DNA from: Portulaca oleracea
Lineage: Eukaryota > Streptophyta > Magnoliopsida > Caryophyllales > Portulacaceae
Direction of reading: 5' to 3'
DNA length: 64,000 nt
Assembly: GCA_029582165.1 (NCBI GenBank)
Contig: CM055869.1
Span: forward strand, 56,865,518 to 56,929,517
Shown here in pieces: positions 33,516-45,620 of the stretch. Below the pieces are notes generated by a model. That model saw nothing but the letters and a program-made list of their open reading frames with translations, made no database searches and was not told the origin of the DNA. Numbering within the stretch: the stretch's first letter is position 1; each line of letters opens with the position of its first letter. The position numbers were made by a program, and so were the translations under genes.

Positions 33516-33562
33516 AAAAGGAACAAGAAGCATTTAATTTTCCATAGCTTCTTGTTCCTTTT
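33516..33562 (+). promoter_or_regulatory. Perfect 16-bp inverted repeat in RALF leader (33619 gene)
   Basis: aaaaggaacaagaagc (33516-33531) pairs perfectly with gcttcttgttcctttt (33547-33562) around a 15-nt AT-rich loop. It lies about 50 nt after the predicted transcription start and 56 nt before the ATG. Conserved in all three plus-strand genes. Confidence 0.8.
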
Positions 33563-33618
33563 AATCCCATAATTAATTACAAGTTAATTCTCCCACATCA
33601 AATCAAAAGTTAGCTAGC

Positions 33619-33861
33619 ATGGCAAGTACTTGCGCCCAGAAAATCACATTCGTGCTAATTGGGTTGCTCTTAATTTCCTCGTCTTTCATGGTGATTGAAG
33701 CCACAGAAAATGGTATAGGAAGGAAGTTATTAAATAATGTGATTGATTATGATGCAATCCACAAGGGAAATAGGATCCCAGGAAAAGCACCAAAATTGCC
33801 TCCACCTGCTAATGAATATAGCCGACCATGCAGCAAAATTAACCGTTGTGACCGTTCCTAA
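33619..33861 (+). CDS. RALF-like secreted peptide precursor (80 aa)
   Basis: The signal peptide MASTCAQKITFVLIGLLLIS runs to about VIEA (residue 28). GRKLLNN (34-40) resembles the S1P site. VIDY (41-44) stands where YISY lies in canonical RALFs, followed by a basic, Pro-rich stretch (KGNRIPGKAPKLPPP). The C-terminus NEYSRPCSKINRCDRS has Cys71 and Cys77 only. The family normally has four Cys in the mature peptide, so the first disulfide is missing. Intronless. It differs from the 53119 gene at three residues. It is the first start codon after a predicted leader with a strong hairpin. A peptide of about 42 residues would result if cleavage follows RKLL. Confidence 0.88.
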   Translation: MASTCAQKITFVLIGLLLISSSFMVIEATENGIGRKLLNNVIDYDAIHKGNRIPGKAPKLPPPANEYSRPCSKINRCDRS

Positions 33862-35257
33862 TTAAGCTCATGGTTGTTTAAGATTTGGGGGGACAAAATG
33901 GTTTGTTTGGAGGGTTTGTGGGTTAGGGTTTGTTTCCTTTACTTGTATTATTGTAAGCTAACTTTTGGCACTTGTGGAAGTTGTTAATTAATGAAATGCT
34001 TGATGGATTATAATAAACCTTTGAGAACTACATTCCTCCATCTTTTTTTTACCTTTTACTTCAATTTGTTTATACACTTTTGTTGGAATCCATACCTATG
34101 CACTCACTTTTGCTCAAATCATATTAAATATTTTCACTTTTGTGAAATTATTTTTACCCCTTTGCCAACACATTGACTCCTCATTTTATTTTTGGTGGTT
34201 AATTGAGTTTGTTTTCAATGATCATAGTATTACCAACCTAAATACTATATTTACTAATTCAAAATGATGAGTAAATATCTCATTTCTCAAAAAATGATCG
34301 CAGAGACGATGTAAATATATTCATGGATGACCCATCAAATTAACCATCCTTAAGGCGTTAACCTTTGGGGACATCTTAATTGGTTTTATCCAAGATGGTT
34401 TGTGGTGTCATCCATGGATACATTTGTCTAGTATCCATGCATCTCTCAAGCATAAAAGTAAAAATAGAAATTGCAGTAATAAAATTAATCGTCATGGCGC
34501 AAATATTAATATTACAAAGGTAAAGGATAGAAATAATCTTCAACAACGAGTGCGCTTAAAATGAATTCAATAAAATGGGATATATGTATGTATCCCCTTT
34601 TTTGTGTACAAACTAATCATTCCGACATTATCGGGTCAATCTATCTTAAAAACTACGATGATGATTTCACATAAAACATTTATTAAACATCTTATCTAGC
34701 GTAAAAAGTATATTATTATTATTCACTTTTTTAGAATGGAAGTTAATCTACTAATTGAATCTTATAAATATAATATCACGTTTGAAGTGTATAAAATTAT
34801 ATTTTTATATATCCATAATGTTCCAAATTATATTTTTAATTTGGTGGACATTCTGACACTATGATCGAGCCAATCTTGGTAATTAGAAAAGAAATATATC
34901 AATATCGATCATATTAATATTAGGAAAAACTTATAGTGATTGTCAACCATGACAATCACCACAATAAAAACAATGTTTATCCATACATATGTTAATTTTT
35001 ATTTTCGCCATTCATTTTTTTTTATTTAGCACAACATTAAAAAAAATATTTTCTTAGTTAAATTTTTTTACGAATTTTTTAAAATTTAAATATTAACTCT
35101 AAGTTTTAGCCTTGTAATAAACATATTTTGAAAAGTATTTATTTTCATTTATTTAAAAATAAATTTAAATGTAAAAAAATATATTTTACAATTTATATTA
35201 AATAAAAAACTAATAATGAAGATAAAATTTGGCACATGTACAAATAATATTTATTTT
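33862..35257. other. 3' flank of RALF-like gene, duplicated at 53362-54738
   Basis: Non-coding and closely matching the flank of the 53119 gene. It includes a short perfect inverted repeat gtgattgtca-acca-tgacaatcac (34936-34959). It ends where the LINE begins. Confidence 0.7.
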
Positions 35258-35823
35258 GCAGAGTGGGGAAGACAAAAGTTTGAGGGTTTGGATGAGAACA
35301 TAGTGGATCTGAGAAAAAAATTCCAATTCCTTAGCCAAGGTGCGCCCACTATGCAAAACCTTGAGGTGTTTAGGGATATTGAAATCCAACTAGGGAAGTT
35401 GGAAGTGGCAAAAGAAACATATTGGGCGCAGAGGGCGCACCATCAGCTTTAAAAGGAGGAGACAGAAACACAGCCTATTTTCATGCGAGAATTAAGCAAA
35501 GGAGGAAGAAGAACTTGATTCGAAGAATAGTTGATTCAAGCGGTGTGTGTCATACCTCAAAGGAAGCCATACAAAAGACAGTTGAGGAGTATTTTTGGGA
35601 CATATTTGCCATGAGTAAACCGGATCTTGAAGGGAAGTCTTTTCCTGATTTGCATGGTCAACTCAATGGGGAGTTGAGTAGAGACCTTGAAAGAGAGTAC
35701 ACAATGGCTGAAGTAGAACAGGCACTACGCCATATGGGTGCTCTTAAAGCTCCTGGGCCAGATGGATTTTGCGCTCTATTCTATCAAAAATATTGGGAAG
35801 ACATAGGGAAAGATGTGGGTGAA
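35258..35823 (+). pseudogene. L1-clade LINE ORF2, segment 1 (before the insertion)
   Basis: A 5'-truncated LINE: the endonuclease domain is absent and the sequence begins at EWGRQKFEGLDENI in the linker before the RT. It continues with a frameshift near 35440 into KGGDRNTAYFHARIKQRRKK, the standard pre-RT block, and then KAPGPDGFCALFYQKYW, RT block 1. At 35824 a chromovirus derivative interrupts it, flanked by gtgaa at 35819-35823 and 45294-45298. Coding continues at 45299. LINEs copy themselves by target-primed reverse transcription. Confidence 0.9.
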
Positions 35824-38800
35824 TGTAACGCCCCAACCTTAATCACAAGATTAAGACTATACTTAGAATCCCAAACCTGTGATTAGCGCAGCGGAACACC
35901 TTAGGTCGAGGCATTACCGCCGTCTCCCAAAAGAGACAAGGCAACAACACTAAAGAAACTTCCAAAACCACAAGATAACTTACTAGCTTAAAAACCTTCA
36001 TAAATAAAACTTATACAACCTTTGGATAACCTACATAAACTTAAACATAGCTTAACAACTAAACGACTTCCAAAATCCTGCTCGCCCTTGCTAACCGGTG
36101 ATTTCCTTAGAGAACTACCTTGACAGCCCTGAATTACTTTGGAACCGACTTGTCCTTTCCTTGGGAGCTCGAGCCTCCTAAAACAAAACCATAAAACATC
36201 GCAAAAGTGAGTGGGGAAACACTCAGTACGTAAACCTCCAACACGTCAAACCGTTCGAAAACGGTTTTAGTGCCGGCATTTAAATTCATTTTGAAAACGG
36301 GAAAGGGGAGATAAAACATTAACTTGAAATGACATGAACATAAACTCATACATGAGTAAAAGTAACTTGAGTTCATAAAGAAAGAACATGTCACATGAAC
36401 TTAGAAGTAAATACATAAATTTAAGAGTTTTGAGTCCCTTACGATCGATGCAATGCATCTCACACACGCGCATGCCCAAACCGATCTAAGTTTGGAATGG
36501 GTGACTGCTATGCAGTCGACACTGGCCAGGTCTAGGACACTCTGATCAGGAGCATCTGAAAGCCTAGCACTTCTCGTAACTAGCTAGAACATAAAACATA
36601 GAATCCATAAAATGGGACCACTTAAAACCATGAATAATCATAAAAGCATAAATTAGCATAAACCGTAAACATTTAGCATAAACTGTAAACCTTTAGCATA
36701 AACTGTAAACATAAAGGAGCGAAAAGTTGGACAATTCGCGTACTTTGGTTAGATGAAAGCTTTAGCGATGAGCCTCGAGCTTGAGATGGCGTGGGCGACT
36801 TGGAGACTATAAGGAATTTGTAATAAAAGCGTAGAGAAATCGGTGAGGTTCGTGTAATCGTATAAAATAGAATTAAATACTTAAACTTGTCTCATAAAAG
36901 GTAAGAAAGGAAATAAAATTTCAGATTTTAGTAATTCGCTGTTTCGGCGATAACTTGGGCTAGAAAACTCGGATTTTTGCAAACGAGTACTTTTCGGAAA
37001 GGGAAAATCATGCCCGACAATTTTGTCAACTGGCCCAGAGGCTAGAAATGAAAGGAAGGGCCCGAAAAATGGCCCGGACAGAAACAGTGCATGAATAAAC
37101 TATAACCGGCTTAAAAACTTAGAGTGGAACTCAAGGTGAAAATTGAATAACAATAGAGAAGATTCATGGCTTATGAGGCATTTCAACGATTGGCTTGAAG
37201 GAGCATAGAATTAGAGCACTTGAAAGCTTATTAGAAAGGAGGTACTTGATTAATGAAAACATGAAGAATGTCGCAAGCGACGGACTTAGAACAATATCAT
37301 GTTTATGGATTTTTAGAAACTATTTGTGAATCGATGAACGGTGAATTGGATATGAAGAAAGGACGAGCTTATGGTTACTTAGACATAGAGAAACGCATAA
37401 ACTTGCTAAGAACTCAAGTGTAACCCTTAGTCATCAACAATACCTAATTGGGCCTTAAAGCTTCACCGAATTAACCCATGGTTTGCTAATTTACCTATAA
37501 CCCTTTAGGAGATAATCCTCAACATCAACCTAACTTAAATTAGCTTAGAAAACTCATCCCAACTATCTTGACAATACCACAAAGGCTACAAACTTATAAG
37601 AACTCCATAAAAGACCCAATTTACAAATTTTAGGCTAAAAAGGCAATAAAAATTCTGGGCAGAAACTTGTTCCGGACAGCCCTGCTTCCCGGGCTCGTAA
37701 CTCATACTCCCGATATCGGATGACTACGAATCATACCTTTCCGGAAAGCTTGCAACGTGGCCTAAAACTTTCATGTTCACCATAAAAACTAAAGAGGTCT
37801 CCAAAGGCACGAAAAACAGCCCTCAATATACTGACTCAGAATTCGTATATAAAATTATACCTTCACGGTTTTTGGTCTTAACTCGGGCTATACATGTCGG
37901 AATCTCGAAATTCCAAAGCCTATGGTTAGCTAACACCTTGAGCTATCATATGGAGTAGAAATCTGGGCAAAAACCCCACATTTATACCACTGTAAATTTC
38001 CAGAACCGAAACAGAAACCTTATCTACCGAATTTTCCGGTTTTTAGCTTGATTTTTCACCCTTAATCATATTAAAACACAATCAAATCCCATATAACCTT
38101 AATCCACCATATTCCCAGAATATAAACCTTGATAATTAACTCTTCTTAGACCTTAAAAACCACATGCATCCATGGATTAAACCTAAACTTAACATAAAAG
38201 ACATATTCTTGAACTCTTGCACCAAAACCTCACTAATTCACCCAAATTAAACATAATAACACTTAATTCATAATCTTAAAACATAAACTCAGCCTTTATA
38301 TACTAAGAATCTCTCAAGAAATTCACATGCATTAACATGTATTCATCATCCACCATGAATTCAACCATAAAACCTCACAAACACTTAGAAATATACATGC
38401 ATAAACTTAAAACTTAAACCCTAACTTAACCAATACAATTATATACTTGAATTCATGAATAAAGAGAGTAAAAGGGATGGAATTTACAAAAGAAACATAG
38501 ATAAAACATGGAATTTCAGATTAGGGTTTTAAAAGTTTGAATTGGGGGTTTGAGAGATTACCCTTGAGGTTAAAAATTGATGAAAACACAAGAGAGGAGG
38601 AAGGAGGGTGGCGGCCGGCGACCTCCTGGCGGCGGCGACGTGCTCCGGCGGCCGGAAATGGGCGGCGGCTGCCGGTGGTTCATGGCAGAAACAGGGACAC
38701 CAGGGGGGTGAAGGAGTGTAGAGAGAGAAAAGGTTTGGATGTGTTTGAATTGGAATGATAAAATGAACCTTCTAACACTAATGACATAATATATACTCCC

Positions 38801-39311
38801 TTCACTTAATTAAACACTAATATAATTTAACAAATCTGAAAATATAATTAAGTAAGCTAAATTATAAAAATACCAGGTTAACAAAATTAGCTTGTACTAA
38901 TTAAAATTAATCGGTGATAATTTGATTGAAATAAAATAGGACTTAAACATAGAAAATCCAAGTAAATGAAACATAAATATTACTTGTACCTCAATAAAGT
39001 AAACATAATCCCAATAAAATAAATTAAGGTTTGGACAATAAAATATAATCATTAAGAAGTAAAATAATTAAACTCTCTCCGGTTAAAGAAATAACGTAAA
39101 CGGTAAAACTCGATATAAATCACTTTAACGAGTAAATAGAGTAACTTAAAGGTTTATAAACCCGTAACTTGATATTCTTTGCCATCTCCTGCACGAGACT
39201 TGACACCGATAAAATAAATAATTAGAAGTAAACGCGAAAAATTTATACGCAATTTAAGTAATTACTATGGTTAGTACGTAAATAATCATGATTTTGGGGC
39301 GGGTTGTTACA
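35824..39311 (-). repeat. 3' LTR of the chromovirus derivative
   Basis: In element orientation it starts tgtaacaacccgcccc at 39311 and ends ggggcgttaca at 35824. It includes a GC-rich patch at 38605-38685 (cggccggcgacctcctggcg). Scattered single-base differences from 41809-45293 (for example cataaactgtaaac against cataaaccgtaaac). Confidence 0.92.
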
Positions 39312-39327
39312 CCCTCCCCCCCTAAAA
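39312..39327 (-). other. Polypurine tract of the chromovirus derivative
   Basis: The minus strand reads tttttaggggggaggg immediately before the LTR start tgtaac, in the right place to prime plus-strand DNA synthesis. Confidence 0.8.
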
Positions 39328-39378
39328 AGAAGTTTCGTCCCCGAAACTTGCGGTTGGATTGATCGCGAACGAAAAACC

Positions 39379-39480
39379 TTAAAAGAGGTGCGGGTAGCTT
39401 TTCTTCATGTCTTCCTCGGCTTCCCAAGTGGCTTCCGAGGTGTCTTCATGATATCGTATCTCATCCTGAGGTTATGGTCA
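39379..39480 (-). pseudogene. Chromodomain C-terminus, remnant of chromovirus pol
   Basis: The minus strand encodes YHEDTSEATWEAEEDMKKSY then PHLF and a stop at 39379-39381. This is the end of a chromodomain, as at the integrase C-terminus of Tekay/Del chromoviruses, where it helps target heterochromatin. Upstream (higher coordinates) no further pol can be read. Confidence 0.8.
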
Positions 39481-41792
39481 TCATCGTGACGAACACCTTA
39501 TGCTGGTCATTCATAAAACCTTAAATTCATTTCTCTTTGCATCGATTTCCAAGACAATTCATGGTCAGGGGGCATTACTATCTCTCAAAAACCCCAAAAC
39601 ACTGGGTTTTACTCCTGTTAATTATCTGAACATTCTCTTCCCTTCATAAATTATATGGTAAGAACGTTTCCTTTCTCAGATATATCCATATGACTTTTAT
39701 TCCTCTGGAAGAAGATCCAATCTTTCTCCAAGCGTTCTATATTCTTGACTTTATGAACAACTTAATCGTAAAAAGTTTTGACTCGAAGGTCCCTAGTATC
39801 TCCTTGAACAACTGTTTCACTACATTTCCCACTTTACCTCAGGTACCTCGAACATTCCATTCAAACTAACACCTTTGCACTTCGCTTTTCTTTACTCTAT
39901 TAAACTTCCCTCCTGACATCTATTTCCTATAAAAGGTACTAACAGGCGCGGAGGAAAAACATGATAATAGGAAGATGCCATACATAAGATGTAGAAACAT
40001 GAATTCTGAAGTTAACGACGAAATTAAGGTTCACACTGATGGATTTAAAGCTTCATGGAGGGATATAGGTATTCTTTAGTCCAAAGACACATATATATAC
40101 ATTAAGAAAACGAGGATCAACAAAATATAACATATTTGATAAAGATGATGATTACAATGATTTCATGAACAAGGAAATTCGTAAGTACATCGAAATGAGC
40201 TTGATTTGAAAAGGAAAGATATTAGGATCAGTCTTCTGATTTCTGAATTAAGGGAATTAATGTTTGGAATGCATGAATATTTTTCAGTAACTTTCTGAAG
40301 TGATAGAGCATAAGTTATTGATCCTGAACCGAGTATGATTTTTTTATTGAAACTAAGCTTTGGAAATAGTATGCAGATTTATGGTGGAACATGACAACCA
40401 CTTGAAAAAGGTAAATCTTAACGAGTAAAAAGGGTCATATGAATCTAACGAAGTCTATCTCTGAAGAAATAACGAGTTAATAGCAGTCAAGAGTAGGTAA
40501 TGGTCATGAAGGAATTGATCACGAATTGATAACAAGTCGATAAAGGCAGGTTATTGGATGCCTTAACATACTGGACTGATAACAACGATAGGATCTGATA
40601 AAGATTCTTAAGAATAAGCAATGATAGGAAACGAGAAGCTTGGATTTGATATTGCGATGAAGGGGGTGAACTTTACTATGAGGATGTACAATGAGAGCAT
40701 GGAATAAAGGTTGAATTCGAGCAATGAACTTGAAATATAAAGGCCAAGCAGAAGAGGTTTGGTCCTCACAATGGTTGTTCATTAATAGCTCTCCGCCAAG
40801 CTTTGTTGGTCCCTTGGTACTCTCCCTTAATAGTTTTACCCCAAATATTGCAAACCTCAAGCCATAAACCATAGTACCAACATGTCCATTCATAAAACAT
40901 TAGGGAAAATTTGGATCCTATTTTTGTTCTTCTCGGGTATCCATGTTGTCATCCTTTTCAAAGTATGTCCCAATAAGTAAACAAGTTTAATCGTTCAACA
41001 TACATACACCACCTCCCTTTTCCCAAAACATAGCGGGGGTTCCATAAACATGGCGAACGGATTTGGGAGTGGGTTTCCATTCGCGTCCATCTACATCATA
41101 CACGTAACATAAACACGAAGTTTCAATAAACTTTAGCAACTTAAAAGCTTGTTAACATAAATAAAAGAAAACTAGACAAGGTCCGAGTCTCCACTATCTT
41201 AAACCTCATTTATTACAAAAGGGCATTCTTGTCCCTTCTCATGAGCTATCCTAGAACCACATTAAACCTTTGTGTCATATAACACCTTTAAACCTTTCAC
41301 CATACATTTTGATAAGGCACTTTGCCCCTAATTTGAGCTTCGCACCAATCCCACTTGTGATTGGATTTCATGAATTCTTATTTGAATTGATAAAATCTCT
41401 TTTAAGACTAACTCAACATGCTTAGCATCCACAACAACACTCATGCCCATGACATACTTTCCTAGATCCAATCTCTTATGTTGCCCTTAATTTTGCACTT
41501 AAATTTGCTTAAGTTGCTACTAAACTCCCCAATTTTCGGGAAAATTTCGGCAGCAGTTCCCCTATAAATTGGACTATCCCAAATTTTTACATATCTGCAA
41601 ACATGCAAGGAAACACATACACCATATATATATCCACTTGGAACTTCAAGCTCATCATCCAACTAAACAATTCACACATCCGCAAAATCAGTCCACAAAG
41701 GACACATAAACCTCACATAATATCCCAAACTTCACATACTCAAGTCATACTTCCCATGAACTTCTAATTTCCTAAACACTTCTTATAACTCC
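39481..41792. other. Internal non-coding region of the chromovirus derivative
   Basis: About 2.3 kb, AT-rich and without recognisable gag or pol. A 124-codon minus-strand frame at 40519-40893 has no recognisable motif and is probably chance. Confidence 0.6.
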
Positions 41793-41804
41793 GCTCTGAT
41801 ACCA
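41793..41804 (-). other. Primer-binding site of the chromovirus derivative
   Basis: The minus strand reads tggtatcagagc, complementary to the 3' end of plant initiator Met tRNA, four bases after the LTR end. Confidence 0.85.
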
Positions 41805-41808
41805 CAAC

Positions 41809-44800
41809 TGTAACGCCCCAACCTTAATCACAAGATTAAGACTATACTTAGAATCCCAAACCTGTGATTAGCGCAGCGGAACACCTTAGGTCGAGGCATT
41901 ACCGCCGTCTCCCAAAAGAGACAAGGCAACAACACTAAAGAAACTTCCAAAACCACAAGATAACTTACTAGCTTAAAAACCTTCATAAATAAAACTTATA
42001 CAACCTTTGGATAACCTACATAAACTTAAACATAGCTTAACAACTAAACGACTTCCAAAATCCTACTCGCCCTTGCTAACCGGTGATTTCCTTAGAGAAC
42101 TACCTTGACAGCCCTGAATTACTTTGGAACCGACTTGTCCTTTCCTTGGGAGCTCGAGCCTCCTAAAACAAAACCATAAAACATCGCAAAAGTGAGTGGG
42201 GAAACACTCAGTACGTAAACCTCCAACACGTCAAACCGTTCGAAAACGGTTTTAGTGCCGACATTTAAATTCATTTTGAAAACGGGAAAGGGGAGATAAA
42301 ACATTAACTTGAAATGACATGAACATAAACTCATACATGAGTAAAAGTAACTTGAGTTCATAAAGAAAGAACATGTCACATGAACTTAGAAGTAAATACA
42401 TAAATTTAAGAGTTTTGAGTCCCTTACGATCGATGCAATGCATCTCACACACGCGCATGCCCAAACCGATCTAAGTTTGGAATGGGTGACTGCTATGCAG
42501 TCGACACTGGCCAGGTCTAGGACACTCTGATCAGGAGCATCTGAAAGCCTAGCACTTCTCGTAACTAGCTAGAACATAAAACATAGAATCCATAAAATGG
42601 GACCACTTAAAACCATGAATAATCATAAAAGCATAAATTAGCATAAACCGTAAACATTTAGCATAAACCGTAAACCTTTAGCATAAACCGTAAACATAAA
42701 GGAGCGAAAAGTTGGACAATTCGCGTACCTTGGTTAGATGAATGCTTTAGCGACGAGCCTCGAGCTTGAGATGGCGTGGGCGACTTGGAGACTATAAGGA
42801 ATTTGTAATAAAAGCGTAGAGAAATCGTTGAGGTTCGTGTAATCGTATAAAATAGAATTAAATACTTAAACTTGTCTCATAAAAGGTAAGAAAGGAAATA
42901 AAATTTCAGATTTTTGTAATTCGTTGTTTCGGCGATAACTTGGGCTAGAAAACTCGGATTTTTGCAAACAAGTACTTTTCGGAAAGGGAAAATCACGCCC
43001 GACAATTTTGTCAACTGGCCCAGAGGCTAGAAATGAAAGGAAGGGCCCGAAAAATGGCCCGGACAGAAACAGTGCATGAATAAACTATAACCGGCTTAAA
43101 AACTTAGAGAGAACTCACGGTGAAAATTGAATAACAATAGAGAAGATTCATGGCTTATGAGGCATTTCAACGATTGGCTTGAAGGAGCATAGAATTAGAG
43201 CACTTGAAAGCTTATTAGAAAGGAGGTACTTGATTAATGAAAACATGAAGAATGTCGCAAGCGACGGACTTAGAACAATATCATGTTTATGGATTTTTAG
43301 AAACTATTTGTGAATCGATGAACGGTGAATTGGATATGAAGAAAGGACGAGCTTATGGTTACTTAGACATAGAGAAACGCATAAACTTGCTAAGAACTCA
43401 AGTGTAACCCTTAGTCATCAACAATACCTAATTGGGCCTTAAAGCTTCACCGAATTAACCCATGGTTTGCTAATTTACCTATAATCCTTTAGGAGATAAT
43501 CCTCAACATCAACCTAACTTAAATTAGCTTAGAAAACTCATCCCAACTATCTTGACAATACCACAAAGGCTACAAACTTATAAGAACTCCATAAAAGACC
43601 CAATTTACAAATTTTAGGCTAAAAAGGCAATAAAAATTCTGGGCAGAAACTTGTTCCGGACAGCCCTGCTTCCCGGGCTCGTAACTCATACTCCCGATAT
43701 CGGATGACTACGAATCATACCTTTCCGGAAAGCTTGCAACGTGGCCTAAAACTTTCATGTTCACCATAAAAACTAAAGAGGTCTCCAAAGGCACGAAAAA
43801 CAGCCCTCAATATACTGACTCAGAATTCGTATATAAAATTATACCTTCACGGTTTTGGTCTTAACTCGGGCTATACATGTCGGAATCTCGAAATTCCAAA
43901 GCCTATGGTTAGCTAACACCTTGAGCTATCATATGGAGTAGAAATCTGGGCAAAAACCCCACTTTTATACCACTGTAAATTTCCAGAACCGAAACAGAAA
44001 CCTTATCTACCGAATTTTCCGGTTTTTAGCTTGATTTTTCACCCTTAATCATATTAAAACACAATCAAATCCCATATAACCTTAATCCACCATATTCCCA
44101 GAATATAAACCTTGATAATTAACTCTTCTTAGACCTTAAAAACCACATGCATCCATGGATTAAACCTAAACTTAACATAAAAGACATATTCTTAAACTCT
44201 TGCACCAAAACCTCACTAATTCACCCAAATTAAACATAATAACACTTAATTCATAATCTTAAAACATAAACTCAGCCCTTATATACTAAGAATCTCTCAA
44301 GAAATTCACATGCATTAACATGTATTCATCATCCACCATGAATTCAACCATAAAACCTCACAAACACTTAGAAATATACATGCATACACTTAAAACTTAA
44401 ACCCTAACTTAACCAATACAATTATATACTTGAATTCATGAATAAAGAGAGTAAAAGGGATGGAATTTACAAAAGAAACATAGATAAAACATGGATTTTC
44501 AGATTAGGGTTTTAAAAGTTTGAATTGGGGGTTTGAGAGATTACCCTTGGGGTTAAAAATTGATGAAAACACAAGAGAGGAGGAAGGAGGGTGGCGGCCG
44601 GCGACCTCCTGGCGGCGGCGACGTGCTCTGGCGGCCGGAAATGGGCGGCGGCTGCTGGTGGTTCACGGCAGAACCAGGGACAGCAGGGGGTGAAGGAGTT
44701 TAGAGAGAGAAAAGGTTTGGGTGTGTTTGAATTGGAATGATAAAATGAACCTTCTAACACTAATGACATAATATATACTCCCTTCACTTAATTAAACACT

Positions 44801-45293
44801 AATATAACTTAACAAATCTAAAAATATAATTAAGTAAGCAAAATTATAAAAATACCAGGTTAACAAAATTAGCTTGTACTAATTAAAATTAATCGGTAAT
44901 AATTTGATTGAAATATAATAGGACTTAAACATAGAAAATCCAAGTAAATGAAACATAAATATTACTTGTACCTCAATAAAATAAACATAATCCCAATAAA
45001 ATAAATTAAGGTTTGGACAATAAAATATAATCATTAAGAAGTAAAATAATTAAACTCTCTCCGGTTAAAGAAATAACGTAAACGGTAAAACTCGATATAA
45101 ATCACTTTAACGAGTAAATAGAGTAACTTAAAGGTTTATAAACCCGTAACTTATTATTCTTTGCCATCTCCTGCACGAGACTTGACACCGATAAAATAAA
45201 TAATTAGAAGTAAACGCGAAAAATTTATACGCAATTTAAGTAATTACTATGGTTAGTACGTAAATAATCATGATTTTGGGGCGGGTTGTTACA
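41809..45293 (-). repeat. 5' LTR of the chromovirus derivative
   Basis: 3485 bp, near-identical to 35824-39311 (3488 bp). Confidence 0.92.
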
Positions 45294-45620
45294 GTGAAGT
45301 AGTTTTAGGAGTGCTAAATGGAGGAAGGATGCCGGCTGAGCTTAACCATATGTTGATTTCTCTAATTCCGAAGGTGAAGGATCCAGAACGATTGAAAGAT
45401 CTTCGCCCTATTGCTCTGAGCAATGTAGTATACAAACTCATTTCGAAAGTGATTGCAAATAGAATGAAGCCAGTCCTGAAAGAAGTTATTGATGAAAGAC
45501 AGTCGGCCTTCGTTCCGGGGCGGCTTATTTCAGATAACACGCTTGTGGCCTTTGAAGTCTTCCATTATCTGAAGAAGAAACGAAAAGGAAAATTGGGGTG
45601 GATGGCAGCAAAGGTAGATA
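45294..45620 (+). pseudogene. L1-clade LINE ORF2, segment 2
   Basis: Continues segment 1 after the gtgaa duplication. Contains MPAELNHMLISLIPKVKDPE, LRPIALSNVVYKLISKVIAN and RQSAFVPGRLISDNTLVAFE, RT blocks 2-3. It is interrupted at 45621 by the hAT element just before the VDMSKAYDRVEW block. Confidence 0.92.

Larger units (their letters stand above)
35824..45293 (-). mobile_element. Non-autonomous chromovirus (Tekay/Del-like) derivative
   Basis: A 9.5 kb LTR element on the minus strand with perfect 5-bp target duplication (gtgaa). LTRs are 35824-39311 and 41809-45293, about 3.5 kb each and nearly identical, so the insertion is young. The internal region is only 2.5 kb and lacks gag, protease, RT and integrase. 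A primer-binding site (tggtatcagagc, initiator Met tRNA type), a polypurine tract and the last residues of a chromodomain survive. This is a LARD-like deletion derivative that would need help from a relative to move. Confidence 0.88.

Noticed and set aside
36480..36560. gggtgactgc and ctctgatcagg words in the chromovirus LTR as 5S or tRNA-like sequence
   Set aside because: Only short chance matches; no A and C box pair and no cloverleaf.
44512..44787. 91-codon minus-strand frame with Ala/Pro-rich segment, and its partner frame at 38537-38758
   Set aside because: Lies in the GC-rich patch of the chromovirus LTR; the frame differs between the two near-identical LTRs.
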